Shown in pieces: positions 61,332 through 64,000 of a DNA stretch of 64,000 bases. Within the stretch, counting starts at the first letter, position 1. Each line of letters begins with the position of its first letter. The position numbers and the translations under genes are program-made. The stretch comes from an uncultured Aquimarina sp. (GTDB taxonomy: Bacteria; Bacteroidota; Bacteroidia; Flavobacteriales; Flavobacteriaceae), in assembly GCA_947496355.1 (NCBI GenBank), contig CANMCO010000003.1:1-64000 (forward strand), written 5' to 3'. The notes beneath the pieces were generated by a model. It saw only the letters and a list, made by a program, of their open reading frames with translations, ran no database searches and had not been told where the DNA came from.

Positions 61332-62456
61332 ATGAAAAGGAATATAGTATATAGTGTTTTTCTAGGAATGTTGATTTTTATGTTGTCTGCTTTTCAAGCT
61401 TCTAACCCTCCACAAGGAGAAAAGAAGTTTGTAGTAGTATTAGATGCAGGACATGGAGGGCATGATCCAGGAAACAGAGGGAATGGATATAAAGAAAAAG
61501 AAATTTCTTTAAATGTAGTTTTGGCTATTGGTGCCGCATTAGAAAAAGATCCTAGATTTAGAGTAGTATATACCCGAAAAACAGATGAGTTTATAGAGTT
61601 GCACGAAAGAGGAAGCATAGCTAATAAAGCTAATGCAGACCTTTTTGTATCTGTCCATTGCAATTCTCATAGATCTCAAGCCCATGGTACGGAGACGTTT
61701 GTATTGGGATTGCATGCTAACGATGAAAATTTTAACGTAGCAAAAAATGAAAACTCTGTAATCCTTTTAGAGGATAATTATGAAGCCAACTACGATGGTT
61801 TTGATCCTAATTCTCCAGAGTCGATTATTGGATTAACATTAATGCAGGAAGAGTACCTTGATCAAAGTCTTACCCTAGCTAGTTTTGTGCAAAATCGATT
61901 CAAAAAATCGTTGGATAGAAAGAGTAGAGGTGTAAAACAAGCTGGATTTGTAGTATTACATCAAACCTATATGCCTAGTGTTCTTATCGAACTTGGGTTC
62001 TTAACCAATAATAACGAAGGGAAATATCTTAATTCGAAAAAAGGGCAGCAAGATATGGCTAAATCTATTATCACATCCATTGTTGATTATAAGGAAAGCC
62101 TTGATGCTATTTATTTTGTCCCCGAAATCGAAACTCCGCCAGTTGGTAATGTTACTGCCAAAATTGAAGGGGATCAAGTATATGAAGGTATTACTTTTAA
62201 AGTCCAGATCGCGGCCGGATCTACTGATATAGCTCTTGAATCATTTAACTTTAACGGTTTGGATCAGTTATCTAAAGTCAATACGGGAGATATCTTTAAA
62301 TATTACTTTGGTAGCACTCCTAATTATACATTGATTCAAGAATTAAAAGATCTTGCAGTAGAAAAAGGGTTTGATTCTAGTTTTATCGTAGCTTTTCGTG
62401 ATAATCAATCAATTCCGTTAGCAGAAGCTTTAAAAGCTAACATATCTTCTAATTAA
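61332..62456 (+). CDS. N-acetylmuramoyl-L-alanine amidase (Amidase_3)
   Basis: The 374-residue protein has a signal peptide (MKRNIVYSVFLGMLIFMLSA) and a zinc amidase domain (about 30-235): VVLDAGHGGHDPGNRGNGYK, VVYTRKTDEFIELHERGSIA, ADLFVSVHCNSHRSQAHGTE and SVLIELGFLTNNNEGK supply the His, Glu and His ligands. A C-terminal SPOR-like region (about 290-374) may bind denuded glycan. It cleaves the peptide from peptidoglycan during daughter-cell separation. The ATG at 61,332 is three codons after an in-frame TTG. Confidence 0.9.
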   Translation: MKRNIVYSVFLGMLIFMLSAFQASNPPQGEKKFVVVLDAGHGGHDPGNRGNGYKEKEISLNVVLAIGAALEKDPRFRVVYTRKTDEFIELHERGSIANKANADLFVSVHCNSHRSQAHGTETFVLGLHANDENFNVAKNENSVILLEDNYEANYDGFDPNSPESIIGLTLMQEEYLDQSLTLASFVQNRFKKSLDRKSRGVKQAGFVVLHQTYMPSVLIELGFLTNNNEGKYLNSKKGQQDMAKSIITSIVDYKESLDAIYFVPEIETPPVGNVTAKIEGDQVYEGITFKVQIAAGSTDIALESFNFNGLDQLSKVNTGDIFKYYFGSTPNYTLIQELKDLAVEKGFDSSFIVAFRDNQSIPLAEALKANISSN

Positions 62457-62542
62457 TCTTAATAAATACTGATAATTCATCAAAGAATAATCTATAGAAA
62501 TGTTTTTTTATTCTAAATTTGCGTCTTAAAACTTAATCTATT

Positions 62543-63493
62543 TTGAAATTTACTCGGGAGGTTAAAACAGGAATACTAGCAATTAGTGCTATTGCACTTT
62601 TGATTTTTGGATATAGTTTTTTGAAGGGAAAAAATCTCCTCGAAAATGATAGAACACTATATGCAGTATATGATAATGTTGAAGGATTAATGCCTTCATC
62701 TCCTGTAACAATTAATGGTTTAGTGGTAGGACAAGTGGTTTCTATCAATTTTGCAGATAACAAGGGTAATCTTGTGGTAGAATTTAATGTAAATAATGAT
62801 TTCTCTTTTTCAAAAAACAGTGAAGCAAAGGTTTATGGCGGGGGGTTGATAGGAGGAAAATCTCTAGCAATTATGCCAATATATGAGCAAGGGCTAGAAG
62901 CAAAAAGCGGAGATACTTTACCTGGTAGAGTCGAAGCAGGTTTGTTAGAACTGGTTAATGATAAGCTTACACCTTTACAAGCAAAACTTGAAGCAGCAAT
63001 AACCGATGCAGATACACTATTAACCTCGGTTAACGGTATTCTTAATGTTGATAATAAAAACAACCTTAATTCCATTTTTAAGGATTTAAGTGTCACAATA
63101 AAGAATTTTAAGGGAGCTTCGGGGTCTTTAAATCAGATGTTGTCTGGTAACAAGGATAAGTTGAATAATACAATAACTAATCTAGATAAAATGTCTTTAA
63201 ACCTAAGTAAGGTTTCAGACTCTCTAGCTCAGATGAATGTGGCCAAATTAGGTGAAAAACTAGAAACGGTTCTTGCAAGTTTTGATAAAATTTCTAAGGA
63301 TTTAAATGCAGGTAAAGGTAGTGCCGGAAAATTACTTAAAGATGATAAGTTATACGATAATTTAGAAAAAACTAGTAAAGAGCTAGAACTTCTACTTCAG
63401 GATTTGAGATTAAATCCAACACGATATATAAATGTATCTGTTTTTGGGAAAAAGAATAAACCGTATCAAAAACCAACAGACTCAATAAACTAA
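62543..63493 (+). CDS. MCE/MlaD-family lipid transport protein
   Basis: The 316-residue protein has an N-terminal membrane anchor (GILAISAIALLIFGYSFLKG), one MCE domain (about 38-115: YAVYDNVEGLMPSSPVTING, LVVGQVVSINFADNKGNLVV, YGGGLIGGKSLAIMP) and a coiled-coil tail (about 130-290) with heptad runs, ending YINVSVFGKK. MCE proteins hexamerise to carry phospholipids between membranes with an ABC transporter. The start is TTG. It follows the amidase gene at 86 bases. Confidence 0.88.
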   Translation: MKFTREVKTGILAISAIALLIFGYSFLKGKNLLENDRTLYAVYDNVEGLMPSSPVTINGLVVGQVVSINFADNKGNLVVEFNVNNDFSFSKNSEAKVYGGGLIGGKSLAIMPIYEQGLEAKSGDTLPGRVEAGLLELVNDKLTPLQAKLEAAITDADTLLTSVNGILNVDNKNNLNSIFKDLSVTIKNFKGASGSLNQMLSGNKDKLNNTITNLDKMSLNLSKVSDSLAQMNVAKLGEKLETVLASFDKISKDLNAGKGSAGKLLKDDKLYDNLEKTSKELELLLQDLRLNPTRYINVSVFGKKNKPYQKPTDSIN

Positions 63494-63499
63494 AAGAAT

Positions 63500-64000
63500 A
63501 TGCAATATATACCTAATATCTTATTTGTAATCGTCTTAGTGGCGGGGATTGGATATTTTACAAAGAATATCCGTAAAGTCATTCGTAATATTCGACTAGG
63601 TAAAGATGTTGACCGATCTGATAATAAAGGAGAAAGGTTTAAGAATATGGCTATGATTGCCATGGGACAGTCAAAAATGATTAGAAGACCAATTGCTGGG
63701 ATATTACATATTGTAGTGTATTTAGGTTTTATAATTATAAATATTGAAGTTCTAGAAATTATTATCGATGGCATTTTTGGCACGCATAGAATATTTGCAT
63801 TTTTAGGAGGTTTTTATGACTTTTTAATAGCTTCTTTCGAAATTTTAGCACTTCTGGTATTTGTAGGTGTTGTTTTATTCTGGACACGTCGTAATGTGAT
63901 CAAATTAAAACGATTCTGGAATCCAGAAATGAAAGGTTGGCCTAAAAATGATGGAAACTTGATTCTTTATTTTGAAATGGTGCTAATGGCCTTATTTTTG
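63500..64000 (+). CDS. (Fe-S)-binding membrane oxidoreductase, N-terminal part
   Basis: The frame runs off the right edge with 167 codons visible: an N-terminal helix (NILFVIVLVAGIGYFTKNIR), a basic loop (RKVIRNIRLGKDVDRSDNKG), MIRRPIAGILHIVVYLGFII, and two further helices (FLIASFEILALLVFVGVVLF). This matches the membrane domain of the flavobacterial (Fe-S)-binding protein that normally follows the MCE gene; the 4Fe-4S and CCG domains would lie beyond the window. ATG seven bases after the mce stop. Confidence 0.8.
   Translation, partial: MQYIPNILFVIVLVAGIGYFTKNIRKVIRNIRLGKDVDRSDNKGERFKNMAMIAMGQSKMIRRPIAGILHIVVYLGFIIINIEVLEIIIDGIFGTHRIFAFLGGFYDFLIASFEILALLVFVGVVLFWTRRNVIKLKRFWNPEMKGWPKNDGNLILYFEMVLMALFL

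Noticed and set aside
1..64000. CRISPR arrays and cas genes
   Set aside because: No regularly spaced direct repeats with unique spacers and no Cas-like protein were seen; the repeated elements found are promoters, palindromes or REP units.

Overview
The window looks like a chromosome segment from a marine flavobacterium (Bacteroidota, Flavobacteriaceae), probably close to Aquimarina. Pointers are the AT-rich sequence, type IX secretion (T9SS) sorting tails, PorP/SprF, a DUF4159 protein, a THUMP-like methyltransferase, TAnnTTTG -7 boxes and the conserved order LptD / amidase / MCE / Fe-S protein. The genus is inferred, not proven.

Layout. Positions 1-33,380 are accessory DNA: surface proteins (BspA-type leucine-rich repeat and FG-GAP-like repeat proteins), LytTR regulators, tiny one-helix membrane ORFs and many broken genes (IS256 transposase, trmD, DUF3440, AraC, ABM, LRR). 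A terpenoid-like pair (prenyl diphosphate synthase plus a HAD/terpene-cyclase fusion that is cut short) lies at 17.9-19.7 kb, and a KdnB-type Kdo 8-oxidase at 28.2 kb. The region ends at a tyrosine recombinase beside tRNA-Pro and tRNA-Ser, which looks like the edge of an integrated island. From 33.8 kb to the end the DNA is mostly housekeeping (rRNA/tRNA modification, TsaD, PfkA, TamB, LptD, RidA, amidase, MCE). It is interrupted at 40.2-45.4 kb by a block of small cassette-like genes separated by palindromic elements; similar blocks lie at 12.4-16.4 kb and 30.9-31.9 kb.

Strongest new signal. Seven sites, on both strands and spread over 29 kb, share one rigid architecture: a hexamer close to AATCCC, 15 bases, a second such hexamer (21-bp period), 17 bases, then GCAC. 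They sit in front of FG-GAP genes, LRR genes, a PorP gene and the LytTR gene. Three more sites (LytTR gene, two ABM copies) carry a tATCCA/cGTCCA pair, also with 21-bp period, exactly 29 bases before a -7 box. A 21-bp direct-repeat period is what LytTR dimers typically recognise. I infer a regulon in which the LytTR protein at 6.1 kb (pseudo-receiver plus LytTR domain) controls a dispersed family of secreted surface proteins. All spacings were counted by hand.

A second repeated unit (about 480-1000 and 4800-5240) ends in a terminator hairpin with a compensatory base-pair change between copies and may be a small RNA family. Other points of interest are the attC-like palindromes, a nested-stem RNA candidate at 21.7-21.95 kb, an apparent ATT start for TamB, and a shuffled ABM/AraC locus.
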